Position numbers and translations under genes: made by a program | Part shown: piece after piece, positions 18,949 to 27,118 of the stretch | How the letters are laid out: each line of letters begins with the position of its first letter | Numbering within the stretch: the stretch's first letter is position 1 | Assembly: GCA_937931645.1 (NCBI GenBank) | Contig: CALHAR010000008.1 | Coordinates: 1 to 64,000, forward strand | DNA length: 64,000 nucleotides | Reading direction: 5' to 3' | Source of the DNA: an uncultured Alphaproteobacteria bacterium | GTDB taxonomy: Bacteria; Pseudomonadota; Alphaproteobacteria; Micavibrionales; Micavibrionaceae | The notes under the pieces: generated by a model | Seen by the model: the letters and a program-made list of their open reading frames with translations, nothing else | What the model was told of the DNA's origin: nothing | Databases searched by the model: none

Positions 18949-19689
18949 TTAAGCCCTTTTTTCTTGTACGTCTTTTGATGCAGAAAAGACTTTATTGACG
19001 GCTTCAAGATCGTCAGGCGTGCTAATATGATGCCACTTACCTTGATGTTTTATACCATAGAGTGTTCCCGCTTCTTGTGCGTTATCCATACATTTTAAAA
19101 AAGAAAAAGCTCCTGTTGGTGTGTTGTCCAGAACGCTCGGCTTGGTGATGCGGATACCTGTAAACATATATTGACCTGATCCGTCGGCTGTACGTGTAAG
19201 GCGACCATCTTCGTCCATATTATAATCACCAACGCCTTTGGTTACAGACATTTTGTTGACAGGTTGTAGCAATAATAAAATATCCATTTTATTAGAATTC
19301 CACGCCTCAGCCAGCTGATCGAGGGCATTTTGACCTTCTTTGTCCGTCCATAAAGCGTCTCCATTAATCAGGTAGAACGGCTTTTTCTCCATGGTATCAA
19401 GCGCGAATTTTACACCGCCGCCTGTTTCTAAAAGTTCAGTTTCTTCAGAAAAGGTAATATTGGTTGCTGTGTAATCTTTGAAATAATTTTTTACCCTGTC
19501 CCCTAAATAAAATAAGTTAATGGTAACATGCTTAATACCCGTTTTAACCAGCTTTTCTAACGTATGTTCCAAAATAGGTTTGCCATCAACTTCAACCATT
19601 GGCTTTGGTTTGTCGTCCGTATGGGGTCGTAGGCGCGTTCCTTTACCGGCGGCCAGAATAAAGGCATGAACTGGTTTTTTATCACTCAT
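18949..19689 (-). CDS. murU: Sugar-1-phosphate nucleotidyltransferase, probably MurU
   Basis: A 246-residue nucleotidyltransferase with the pyrophosphorylase signature AFILAAGKGTRLRPHTDDKPKPMV, the PILEHTLEKL helix and the substrate Asp region YLINGDALW. In Alphaproteobacteria the gene between tsaE/amgK and addB is MurU, N-acetylmuramate-1-phosphate uridylyltransferase, which feeds recycled MurNAc back to UDP-MurNAc. Sequence alone could also suit a mannose- or glucose-1-phosphate nucleotidyltransferase. The usual partner, the AmgK sugar kinase, is missing: only 13 bp separate this gene from tsaE. The family is certain; the MurU assignment rests on synteny. Confidence 0.8.
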   Translation of the reverse strand: MSDKKPVHAFILAAGKGTRLRPHTDDKPKPMVEVDGKPILEHTLEKLVKTGIKHVTINLFYLGDRVKNYFKDYTATNITFSEETELLETGGGVKFALDTMEKKPFYLINGDALWTDKEGQNALDQLAEAWNSNKMDILLLLQPVNKMSVTKGVGDYNMDEDGRLTRTADGSGQYMFTGIRITKPSVLDNTPTGAFSFLKCMDNAQEAGTLYGIKHQGKWHHISTPDDLEAVNKVFSASKDVQEKRA

Positions 19690-19702
19690 GATTTCTCCTA
19701 CT

Positions 19703-20137
19703 TTAAGCGTCTTTAACGTGGTTTAACGTTATTTTACGCGATTCGCCACTCAGCGGTTCAATAATAATCTCTTTATACGCGTCTGGTTTTAAGGGTCCCA
19801 ACCTTACCGGCCATTCAATTAACAGGATAGCGGCGCCTAAGGCCTCCTCCCACCCTAACTCATATATTTCCTCGGGGTCTTCAATCCGATACAGGTCAAA
19901 ATGCCATATCGGAGCGTTTGCGGTCTCGTATGTTTGTACTAATGTGAAGGTAGGGCTTGGCACATCAATCTCACTCTCAGCTAAATGTTGAATAAAATGG
20001 CGGGCGAATACGCTTTTCCCTACTCCTAACGGGCCATTTAGAAGAAAAACATCACCTTTTTGTGCCTTATCGGCGCATTGCGCTGCAAAATTTTTGGTTT
20101 CGCCTTCGCTAAATGTTTCAATAATAGATGTACTCAT
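19703..20137 (-). CDS. tsaE: tRNA threonylcarbamoyladenosine biosynthesis ATPase TsaE
   Basis: A small P-loop ATPase (144 residues) required with TsaB and TsaD for the t6A37 modification of ANN-decoding tRNAs. Visible motifs are Walker A (NGPLGVGKSVFARHF), the SPTFTLVQTYE segment, and the HFDLYRIEDPEEIYELGWEE region typical of the family. It heads the tsaE-murU-addB-addA-trxA minus-strand series and is divergent from the ferredoxin reductase gene, with 103 bp between the starts that must hold both promoters. Confidence 0.95.
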   Translation of the reverse strand: MSTSIIETFSEGETKNFAAQCADKAQKGDVFLLNGPLGVGKSVFARHFIQHLAESEIDVPSPTFTLVQTYETANAPIWHFDLYRIEDPEEIYELGWEEALGAAILLIEWPVRLGPLKPDAYKEIIIEPLSGESRKITLNHVKDA

Positions 20138-20240
20138 CTTTATTCTTTCAAAAATGCAGGTTTTTCTTTATATCCATAGGATAGTCTTGAAGATAATCCT
20201 GCAAACTAGCACATGCAAAGGAAGATAAAAAGAAGGTAAG

Positions 20241-21254
20241 ATGTCAGAACAAAACCACACAACTGATGTAGCCATTATTGGCGCAGGACCTGTCGGGTTA
20301 TTTGCGGTTTTTGAGTGCGGCATGGTGGGTTTATCTTGTCACGTGATTGATTCGCTAGAGGGTATTGGTGGGCAGTGCACCGCGCTTTACCCTGAAAAAC
20401 CAATTTTTGATATTCCAGCTATTCCTGAAATTGCGGCGGCAGATTTTATTGAACAGCTTGAAAAACAAGCCGCTCCGTTTAAGCCAACTTATCATTTGAA
20501 CCAGCAAGTCAATTTTATAGAGCGACAAGGTAGCAAATGGAAACTAAAAACATCTAGGGGTGTTGAAATTACCGCTGAATCAATTATCATTGCCGGCGGC
20601 GCGGGAGCTTTCGGGCCGAATAAACCGCCGCTTGAAGGGTTGGCGGCTTATGAGGGCACCTCCGTTTTCTATATGGTACGCCATAAGAAAGACTTTGAGG
20701 GAAAAAATATTGTCATTGCTGGCGGTGGTGATAGCGCGGTTGATTGGGCGCTGTCTTTGGCACCTATGGCAAAAAGCGTACACCTCGTTCACCGTCGCGA
20801 TAAATTCCGCGCTGCGCCTGAAAGTGTCGCAAAATTGTACCATTTACAAGAACAAGGAAAGTTAGAGCTGGTCGTACCTTACCAATTACATGGTTTACAG
20901 GGGAATGACGGTAATTTAACGGGTGTTGAAGTTATCGATAACGAGAAAAATACACGTGTTATTGAGGCTGATATCTTGTTACCTTTTTATGGTTTGGCGA
21001 CATCATTGGGGCCTATCGCTGAATGGGGGCTTGATTTAGGTAAAAACCAAATACAAGTACACCCAACAACGTGTCAAACCAACATAGATGGAATATATGC
21101 TATTGGCGACATTGCCGCTTATGATCATAAGTTAAAGCTTATTTTAACAGGGTTTTCTGAGGCCGCTTTTGCCGCGCACCATATTTATAATAGTTTAAAC
21201 CCCGACGCGCCGCTTCATTTTGAATATTCGACGACTAAGGGTTTGCCAAGTTAA
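20241..21254 (+). CDS. Ferredoxin--NADP(+) reductase, thioredoxin-reductase-like (type 2)
   Basis: A 337-residue flavoprotein with an FAD-binding GxGxxG (VAIIGAGPVGLFAVFECG), the subfamily signature GGQCTALYPEKPIFDIP, and an NADP-binding GxGxxA (IVIAGGGDSAVDWALSLA) followed by HRRDKFRA. The C-terminal FAD motif is IYAIGDIAAYDHKLKLILTGFSEAA. The redox-active CxxC of true thioredoxin reductases is absent, so it belongs to the YumC-like FNR2 group that passes electrons between NADPH and ferredoxin or flavodoxin. It lies on the plus strand inside an otherwise minus-strand block, between tsaE and divL. No ferredoxin gene is nearby. Confidence 0.92.
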   Translation: MSEQNHTTDVAIIGAGPVGLFAVFECGMVGLSCHVIDSLEGIGGQCTALYPEKPIFDIPAIPEIAAADFIEQLEKQAAPFKPTYHLNQQVNFIERQGSKWKLKTSRGVEITAESIIIAGGAGAFGPNKPPLEGLAAYEGTSVFYMVRHKKDFEGKNIVIAGGGDSAVDWALSLAPMAKSVHLVHRRDKFRAAPESVAKLYHLQEQGKLELVVPYQLHGLQGNDGNLTGVEVIDNEKNTRVIEADILLPFYGLATSLGPIAEWGLDLGKNQIQVHPTTCQTNIDGIYAIGDIAAYDHKLKLILTGFSEAAFAAHHIYNSLNPDAPLHFEYSTTKGLPS

Positions 21255-21271
21255 CTGCTACGAGTTAGTTT

Positions 21272-23650
21272 CTAATCGAGATCTTCAAGGTCTGAAAGCT
21301 CTGCAAAATCTTCCTCTTCCTCATTTTCAAAATTCATTGGAATTTTTAAGGTTACAGATGTTCCTTGGCTTTCTTCGGAGGTTATCTCGACTGTTCCCCC
21401 ATGTAGCTCAACAATATTTTTGACGAGGGGGAGTCCTAAACCCGCACCACGCGATAAGGCGTGAGGTGACATGTCGGCGCGACGTTCGTGGATTGCTCGC
21501 TCAAACGGTTCAAAGACACGTTCTAAATCTGACTCTGAAATACCAATACCCGTGTCAGATATAACGAAGTTCATGTGGTCTTCAATGATGTTCGCAGTAA
21601 TCTTGATACTTCCGTCTTCTGGTGTGAACTTCGTCGCATTCCGCAGAAGATTTAACAAAACTTGTCTTACTCTATCTTCATCTGCAACTAAATTTCCGAT
21701 TGTTTTCCTGCACTCAAGTTCTATTGTAATTGTATCTTCAGCTACCCATTCTTGAGATAATGCGTGCAGGTTTGTCAGCATCTCATATACGTTAATTTCA
21801 CTATAGTTAAGCTCAAGATATCCCGCCTCAATGGTGGATAGGTCTAAAATATCATCGATGAGATGTACAAGCTTGCCCCCCGCTGTTTGGATGCCGCTGC
21901 TATATTCTTGTTGTTTATCATTTAAGTCACCAAAATATTGATTATCTAAAATTTCGGCAAAACCCATAATGGCATTTAAGGGTGTACGTAGCTGATAAGA
22001 AACATTGACCAGGAAGTCAGTTTTTAGTTGTTCTGCAGTTTCTAAAGCCGCATTCTTTTCACGTAATGCATTTTCGACTTTGACGCTGTCAGTGACATCA
22101 AAATATGAAACAAGTACACCACCATCAGGTAGGGGGACTGTCGTATATTCTAATAAAACATGGTTTGACAGAGCTAAACGTCCTTCTTGCACCGTACGTT
22201 CGATACCATGAGCAATGAGTTTCTCTTTTTTCTGCTGTTGTTGGTCTCTATCAAATCTGAGAATCATACGGTCAGCTAGCTTTGTGATATGGGGTGCGCC
22301 TTCGACATCTTCAGGGTTAAGCTGCCATAGATCTGCATAGGAGGGGTTATAAAGCCTGAGTCTGCCGTTACCACCAAACACGGCGACTCCTTCGGCCAGA
22401 TTATCCAATGTTTCTTTTTGAACGGCAATAAGCGTGTTGTAAGAGGACTCTAGCTCTAAACGGCTGGTTACATCCTCAAATGTCATCATGAGGCCACCCA
22501 TGGGGTGCGGCATGACTAACATACGTAAGGCACTGCCGTCGGGTAAGTACAGCATGTCATCCAGCGGATCAATAAGGCGGGTAAACATATCGAGCCACCC
22601 TTGCTTATAATTTCTAAAATCCGCTTGTTCGGGCAGGCGCCGTGTTTCGCGTAGTTTTTCTAAGACATCCCCTAGCTTTGGTCCATTATTCAACCATTGA
22701 TCTTCTAAATCCCATAATTGCGCAAAGGCGGAATTAAAAAACTCTAGCTCTTGGTCAGCATTATAAATTGCTACAGCAGTCCGTAATTGTTCTAATAATG
22801 TTTCGTTGGCGTTAAGGTGACGACTATATTTTGTGCTTGCTTCTTCAACGGTCGTGATATCACGCAGCATTCCTAATATTTGTTTATGACCTTCAAGAGG
22901 GGTTTCAGAAATTTCAACAAATAAGCGCTTACCCTGACTAACAATATGGCCTTGCGTTTTTAAAACTTGGTTTTGCTCTAACGCGTTTTTGGCTAATTCT
23001 TTGGTGGTTTTAACCCCATTTTTTTCTTTAGATTTTATTAAAATCTCATCTTGGTTTTGTAAAACGGATTGAGCTGTACCGTTAACCAGCTGAGTATAGG
23101 CTTTATTAACCCATATAATCTCTGTGTTATGATCTCTCAGCCAGAACGCCTCTGTCATGTTGTCTAGTACAGTTTGCAACCTTTTTATCTCGTCTAACTT
23201 TAAGGTTGAATTTTGCTCAAGCTGTCGTATTTCCTGCTTTTCAGAGGTGATATCTTTCAGCCAGATAATATTAAAATAGTCACTTTCGTCTAGGGCCGTA
23301 CCGCGTGTTCCGGATAAATTTAAAAATTTATTATTAGAGGCTATATGAACATCTATCGTGAAATCTTTTCCACTGTTTTGCAGGTGGTGAAACGCAGATT
23401 CTAACATCGCTGAATCGCTTACCGTTAAAGCGTTTTGGATATCAAGGAGACTATCGATTTTGGAAATGTTAAGCAGGGTCAGAAAATTTTGGCTAAATAA
23501 AATGCCACCATCTTTTGAAAATCCGCAATACTCACCCGGCATAGCTGCTAAAAAAGCCTCTAACCTGTTTTTTTCAACGCGCAGTTGCCCTGATCCTGTG
23601 AAATTACCGATCAAGTTACTGAATGGTTTTTGTTTGACGACCTCTGACAT
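21272..23650 (-). CDS. divL: DivL-type PAS histidine pseudokinase (Tyr instead of His)
   Basis: A 792-residue cytoplasmic sensor with several PAS-like segments in its first 540 residues and a C-terminal kinase core. The dimerisation box reads NVSYQLRTPLNAIMGFAEIL: Tyr (TAT at 21995-21997, residue 552) replaces the phospho-accepting His, the hallmark of DivL (Tyr550 in Caulobacter). The ATPase boxes are intact: RQVLLNLLRNATKFTP (N), ISDTGIGI (G1) and GAGLGLPLVKNIVELHGG (G2). Known DivL proteins act with CckA and DivK to steer CtrA phosphorylation and the cell cycle. The acidic C-terminal tail (EEEEDFAELSDLEDLD) is unusual. The frame extends to a TTG at 23686, but the ATG at 23650 is preferred. 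Synteny with ahcY and tsaE supports the call. Confidence 0.88.
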   Translation of the reverse strand: MSEVVKQKPFSNLIGNFTGSGQLRVEKNRLEAFLAAMPGEYCGFSKDGGILFSQNFLTLLNISKIDSLLDIQNALTVSDSAMLESAFHHLQNSGKDFTIDVHIASNNKFLNLSGTRGTALDESDYFNIIWLKDITSEKQEIRQLEQNSTLKLDEIKRLQTVLDNMTEAFWLRDHNTEIIWVNKAYTQLVNGTAQSVLQNQDEILIKSKEKNGVKTTKELAKNALEQNQVLKTQGHIVSQGKRLFVEISETPLEGHKQILGMLRDITTVEEASTKYSRHLNANETLLEQLRTAVAIYNADQELEFFNSAFAQLWDLEDQWLNNGPKLGDVLEKLRETRRLPEQADFRNYKQGWLDMFTRLIDPLDDMLYLPDGSALRMLVMPHPMGGLMMTFEDVTSRLELESSYNTLIAVQKETLDNLAEGVAVFGGNGRLRLYNPSYADLWQLNPEDVEGAPHITKLADRMILRFDRDQQQQKKEKLIAHGIERTVQEGRLALSNHVLLEYTTVPLPDGGVLVSYFDVTDSVKVENALREKNAALETAEQLKTDFLVNVSYQLRTPLNAIMGFAEILDNQYFGDLNDKQQEYSSGIQTAGGKLVHLIDDILDLSTIEAGYLELNYSEINVYEMLTNLHALSQEWVAEDTITIELECRKTIGNLVADEDRVRQVLLNLLRNATKFTPEDGSIKITANIIEDHMNFVISDTGIGISESDLERVFEPFERAIHERRADMSPHALSRGAGLGLPLVKNIVELHGGTVEITSEESQGTSVTLKIPMNFENEEEEDFAELSDLEDLD

Positions 23651-23704
23651 GGGCTTTAGTGTAAGAGCGTACAGACAAAAGAACAAGTTTTTGCATGTAA
23701 TTAG

Positions 23705-24544
23705 TTACAGGATAATTGTTCTTCGTCCTTTAAGGAAAATCCGCCGCTCCGCATATAGTTGAATACTGCGGGCTAAAACACGGCTTTCAGTATCTTGGCC
23801 AAGGCTTTCCATCTTTTTCGCGGTATAGCTATGGTCGATTGGTTCAATATTTTGGGCAATAATTGGCCCCTCATCAAGGTCTGCGGTGGCAAAATGCGCC
23901 GTTGCACCGATAATCTTTACCCCACGCTCATAGGCTTGGTTATACGGTCTTGCCCCTTTAAACCCAGGCAAGAAAGAATGATGGATGTTAATCACGCGTC
24001 CAATATGTTTGTCACAAAACTCTGTTGATAAAATTTGCATGTAACGCGCCATGACAACCAGCTCGCTATTCGTTTCATTAATAATATTTTGAACTTGTTG
24101 TTCTTGTTCTTTTTTGGTCGCTTTTGTCACGGGTAGATAGTGAAATGGTAACCCATGATCCTTGACTAATTTTTCCGTATCCTGATGGTTTGAAATAACG
24201 GCCGTTATTTCAATAGGTAGATGATTTGTACGCCACCTATAAAGCAAATCATTTAAACAATGGTCATATTGCGAGACAAGGATAACCGTTTTAACAGGGG
24301 CGTTGGCGTCACAAATTTCCCAGTCCATCGAAAAATCATTGGCGATGTTTTTAAAATCATCAAAGAAATTCTGTAAGCTGTTTTTTTCTATAGGTATAAA
24401 AACCACACGCATATAAAACTGTTTTGATAAAGGGTCGTGATATTGTGCTGACTCTTCAATGTTACATTGATGGTCGCTTAGGGCTGTCGCCACGGCCGCA
24501 ACAATTCCATGCTTATCATCGCAGTTAAGGCGTAATATATTCAC
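23705..24544 (-). CDS. purU: Formyltetrahydrofolate deformylase
   Basis: It hydrolyses 10-formyl-tetrahydrofolate to formate and THF and so balances one-carbon units. The 279 residues comprise an N-terminal ACT-like domain (RLNCDDKHGIVAAVATALSDHQCNI) and a formyltransferase-fold catalytic domain. The latter contains VILVSQYDHCLNDLLYRW, the catalytic INIHHSFLPGFKGARPYNQAYERGVKIIGATAHF and DEGPIIAQNIEPIDH. The length and motifs are complete. Its start overlaps the stop of the HD gene by 4 bp, so it belongs to the ahcY-HD-purU transcript, linking S-adenosylhomocysteine turnover with folate metabolism. Confidence 0.95.
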   Translation of the reverse strand: MNILRLNCDDKHGIVAAVATALSDHQCNIEESAQYHDPLSKQFYMRVVFIPIEKNSLQNFFDDFKNIANDFSMDWEICDANAPVKTVILVSQYDHCLNDLLYRWRTNHLPIEITAVISNHQDTEKLVKDHGLPFHYLPVTKATKKEQEQQVQNIINETNSELVVMARYMQILSTEFCDKHIGRVINIHHSFLPGFKGARPYNQAYERGVKIIGATAHFATADLDEGPIIAQNIEPIDHSYTAKKMESLGQDTESRVLARSIQLYAERRIFLKGRRTIIL

Positions 24545-25164
24545 GAATCTTCCTTTTCTAGGTGAAAATATCTTTTCTCTTCAGCTTGTGTCGCTAAATT
24601 TTGATAGAGATCCCAGAGTTCTTTTGATCCTTCACTAATATGCTTATTTTTAGCGAGGGCTTTCTTGTGTGTAATATTATGGCGTTTCCAAGAATCCCCA
24701 CCATTATCCAGCTGTTCCATAAAGGGTTGAAAGCGGTCTAAGCTTTGTGCATATTTAGCTTCAGGAGTTTCACTGGCTTCAAACTCTACCCAAAGCTTAG
24801 TGATTTCGGTTTTTAATTTTTCAGGTGTGTTTTCTATTAATGTTAGTAAGGCATCTTTTTCTTCGCCGCTGGCATCACTGCGTTCTACGGCATATAAAAA
24901 AGTATCACCATAATAAACTTCACCTAAATCATGCACGGCTAACATTTTTATCACGCGCTCAATATTAATATTTTGATTGGCATGTTTTTGTAAACAGATA
25001 GCCATTAAAATAAGGTGCCAGCTATGTTCGCCTGAATTTTCAAAACGTTCCTCATTTTTGAGGAACGTTTGTCTTATTATTGACTTTAAATTCCCCGCCT
25101 CTTTCAAAAACAATAATGTTTTTGAAAGGTTATCAGTTGGAAATTTAAAATCTTCTAAAGCCAT
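24541..25164 (-). CDS. HD-domain phosphohydrolase (YfbR/HDDC2-like nucleotidase)
   Basis: A 207-residue single-domain metal-dependent hydrolase. The HD signature is spread as GEHSWHLILMAICL (first His), AVHDLGEVYYGDTF (His-Asp) and SLDRFQPF (distal Asp), as in HD_3 proteins such as the 5'-deoxynucleotidase YfbR and human HDDC2. A nucleoside-monophosphate phosphatase role is therefore likely; the specificity cannot be read. It lies 2 bp after ahcY and overlaps purU by 4 bp. Within the usual alphaproteobacterial ahcY-divL neighbourhood, this gene and purU look like a local insertion. Confidence 0.82.
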   Translation of the reverse strand: MALEDFKFPTDNLSKTLLFLKEAGNLKSIIRQTFLKNEERFENSGEHSWHLILMAICLQKHANQNINIERVIKMLAVHDLGEVYYGDTFLYAVERSDASGEEKDALLTLIENTPEKLKTEITKLWVEFEASETPEAKYAQSLDRFQPFMEQLDNGGDSWKRHNITHKKALAKNKHISEGSKELWDLYQNLATQAEEKRYFHLEKEDS

Positions 25165-25166
25165 AT

Positions 25167-26477
25167 TTAATATCTATAGGCGTCGTCTTTGAACGGACCT
25201 TCTTGCTCAACACCAATATAATCGGCCTGATCTTTGGATAGTTTAGATAGCGTTGCGCCGACTTTTTCAAGGTGAAGCAAGGCTACTTTTTCATCTAAAT
25301 GTTTTGGTAAGACGTAAACTTTATTTTCGTATTTATCGGCATTATTCCAAAGCTCAATTTGTGCCAAAGTTTGGTTGGTGAAAGACGCACTCATCACGAA
25401 AGAGGGATGACCTGTTGCACAGCCTAGGTTTACCAAACGCCCTTCGGCAAGCAAGATAATGCTCTTACCATCAGGGAATTCAATTTGGTCAACTTGTGGT
25501 TTAATGTTTGTCCATTTCAGGTTACGCAAAGGCTCCGTTTGGATTTCATTGTCAAAGTGACCAATGTTACAAACAATCGCATTATCTTTCATGTCACGCA
25601 TATGATCCATGGTGATGATGTCTTTGTTTCCTGTTGTTGTCACAAAAATATCGGCGCGCGTTGCGGCATCTTCCATTGTGGTGACTTCATAACCTTCCAT
25701 GGCGGCTTGAAGCGCACAGATAGGGTCAATTTCTGTCACCATAACGCGTACACCTTGTGATTTTAAGCTTTCTGCAGAGCCTTTACCAACATCACCAAAC
25801 CCAGCGACACAGGCGACCTTACCGGCCATCATGACATCTGTTGCACGGCGTATTGCGTCTACCAATGACTCACGACATCCGTACTTGTTATCAAATTTAG
25901 ACTTTGTGACTGAATCATTCACGTTAATGGCGGGAACGACCAATGTACCTGCTTTCACCATTTCCTGTAGACGGTGGATACCTGTCGTTGTTTCCTCTGA
26001 TAAACCTTTAATGTCTTTCATCATTTCTGGGTAATCTTCATGCATAATGGTTGTTAAATCACCACCATCATCCAAAATCATATTTGGTGCCCACCCATCT
26101 GGGCCTTTGATTGTCTGGTGAATACACCATTCACCTTCTTCTTCCGTTTGCCCTTTCCAGGCAAAGACTGGTGTCCCTGTTGCGGCAACTGCGGCTGCGG
26201 CATGGTCTTGGGTTGAAAAGATATTACAACTACTCCAACGAACTGTTGCGCCTAAGGCTTGTAATGTTTCAATCAAGACGGCGGTTTGAATAGTCATGTG
26301 AAGACAACCGACAATGCGGGCATCTTTTAAGGGTTGTGACGTTCCATATTCGTCACGTAAAGCCATGAGGCCAGGCATTTCGATTTCTGCCATTTCAATC
26401 TCCTTGCGCCCCCATTCAGCCAATGAAATGTCTGCGATTTTATAGTCGTTTTCGATGCTTTTTGGTTCTGCGCCCAT
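25167..26477 (-). CDS. ahcY: Adenosylhomocysteinase (S-adenosyl-L-homocysteine hydrolase)
   Basis: It splits S-adenosylhomocysteine into homocysteine and adenosine, relieving product inhibition of methyltransferases. The 436-residue sequence contains the conserved [16 protein letters not shown], the NAD-binding [17 protein letters not shown], the substrate motif [20 protein letters not shown] and the C-terminal [21 protein letters not shown] site lies 8 nt before the ATG. It is the first gene of ahcY-HD-purU-divL. I looked for an SAH riboswitch in the 136-bp divergent region upstream and saw nothing convincing. Confidence 0.97.
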   Translation of the reverse strand: MGAEPKSIENDYKIADISLAEWGRKEIEMAEIEMPGLMALRDEYGTSQPLKDARIVGCLHMTIQTAVLIETLQALGATVRWSSCNIFSTQDHAAAAVAATGTPVFAWKGQTEEEGEWCIHQTIKGPDGWAPNMILDDGGDLTTIMHEDYPEMMKDIKGLSEETTTGIHRLQEMVKAGTLVVPAINVNDSVTKSKFDNKYGCRESLVDAIRRATDVMMAGKVACVAGFGDVGKGSAESLKSQGVRVMVTEIDPICALQAAMEGYEVTTMEDAATRADIFVTTTGNKDIITMDHMRDMKDNAIVCNIGHFDNEIQTEPLRNLKWTNIKPQVDQIEFPDGKSIILLAEGRLVNLGCATGHPSFVMSASFTNQTLAQIELWNNADKYENKVYVLPKHLDEKVALLHLEKVGATLSKLSKDQADYIGVEQEGPFKDDAYRY

Positions 26478-26613
26478 GATATTTGTCTCCGTCGTATGAA
26501 TTTTGATATTATATTTATGTATTTAGCGTTTTATTAACTAATTTGCGCTAAAAATTAAGAGGTTAATGCTGTAAAAGCAAGGGATTTATTGAATTTTAGG
26601 GGAATGATATTCA

Positions 26614-27003
26614 ATGCAGACACAAGATTTTAATGCAGAAGGGGCCATTGGGAAATTTGCGTATCAACGTTCACCCGTTAATGAACGCGCTTTCTTAATT
26701 TTAAAGAAACAAGATGAGGAAAAAGAGGCCGTTCCTGTCGGTGATTATACGGTTCTTGATCAAGATGAGGATATTGCGCTGGCGGAAAGGAAGGTAACTA
26801 ATTTGGTATCTTTGCTAAATGGCCGTAAACGCCTTATGCAACTGGGTCATGAAACCCAAAGCCGTATTTTATACAATATTGTGTCTGAAAAAGACGAAGA
26901 TAATAAAATGAAAGTTTTATTTTATAAATTAGAACAAGAAGGTGTTTCAAAAGAAAATGCCTTATTTAGATTAGCCAGTGAGGAGGCAAGAAATTATGCT
27001 TAA
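26614..27003 (+). CDS. Conserved-looking small protein of unknown function (129 aa)
   Basis: Not recognised. The ATG follows a good AGGGGA site 10 nt upstream. The protein is highly charged and soluble, with no signal peptide or membrane span. The middle has an acidic DQDEDIALAERKVTNLV segment and a helical stretch around LNGRKRLMQLGHETQSRILYNIV. The end (EQEGVSKENALFRLASEEARN) is predicted helical. It is divergent from ahcY, and a 40-residue frame overlaps its stop by 8 bp, so the two should be one transcript. Codon use resembles the neighbours. A regulatory or adaptor role is conceivable, but nothing in the sequence proves it. Confidence 0.7.
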   Translation: MQTQDFNAEGAIGKFAYQRSPVNERAFLILKKQDEEKEAVPVGDYTVLDQDEDIALAERKVTNLVSLLNGRKRLMQLGHETQSRILYNIVSEKDEDNKMKVLFYKLEQEGVSKENALFRLASEEARNYA

Positions 27004-27118
27004 AACACTTCAAACTTTTGTAGATGTGGCATCAGATGAAAACATGGTAACAGATTGTCGTGCTGAACATTTGCCGAAAGAAGCGGCACCAGTAAAAACT
27101 GCTGATTTCAGTCGTTAA
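26996..27118 (+). CDS. Small protein (40 aa) overlapping the end of the 26614 gene
   Basis: This frame starts at ATG 26996, 8 bp inside the preceding gene, behind GAGGAGG (about 26979-26986), one of the strongest ribosome-binding sites in the window, with a spacing of 9. The product starts MLKTLQTFVDVASDENMV and ends in KTADFSR, has one Cys and no hydrophobic segment. Its stop overlaps the convergent rapZ stop by 4 bp. The ribosome-binding site and tight overlap argue for a translated, coupled gene; the function is unknown. Confidence 0.6.
   Translation: MLKTLQTFVDVASDENMVTDCRAEHLPKEAAPVKTADFSR

Noticed and set aside
26478-26613. SAH or SAM riboswitch upstream of ahcY
   Set aside because: The 136-bp region is AT-rich and I found none of the conserved G/C-rich core of SAH or SAM-II elements. 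No terminator or sequestering stem is visible.
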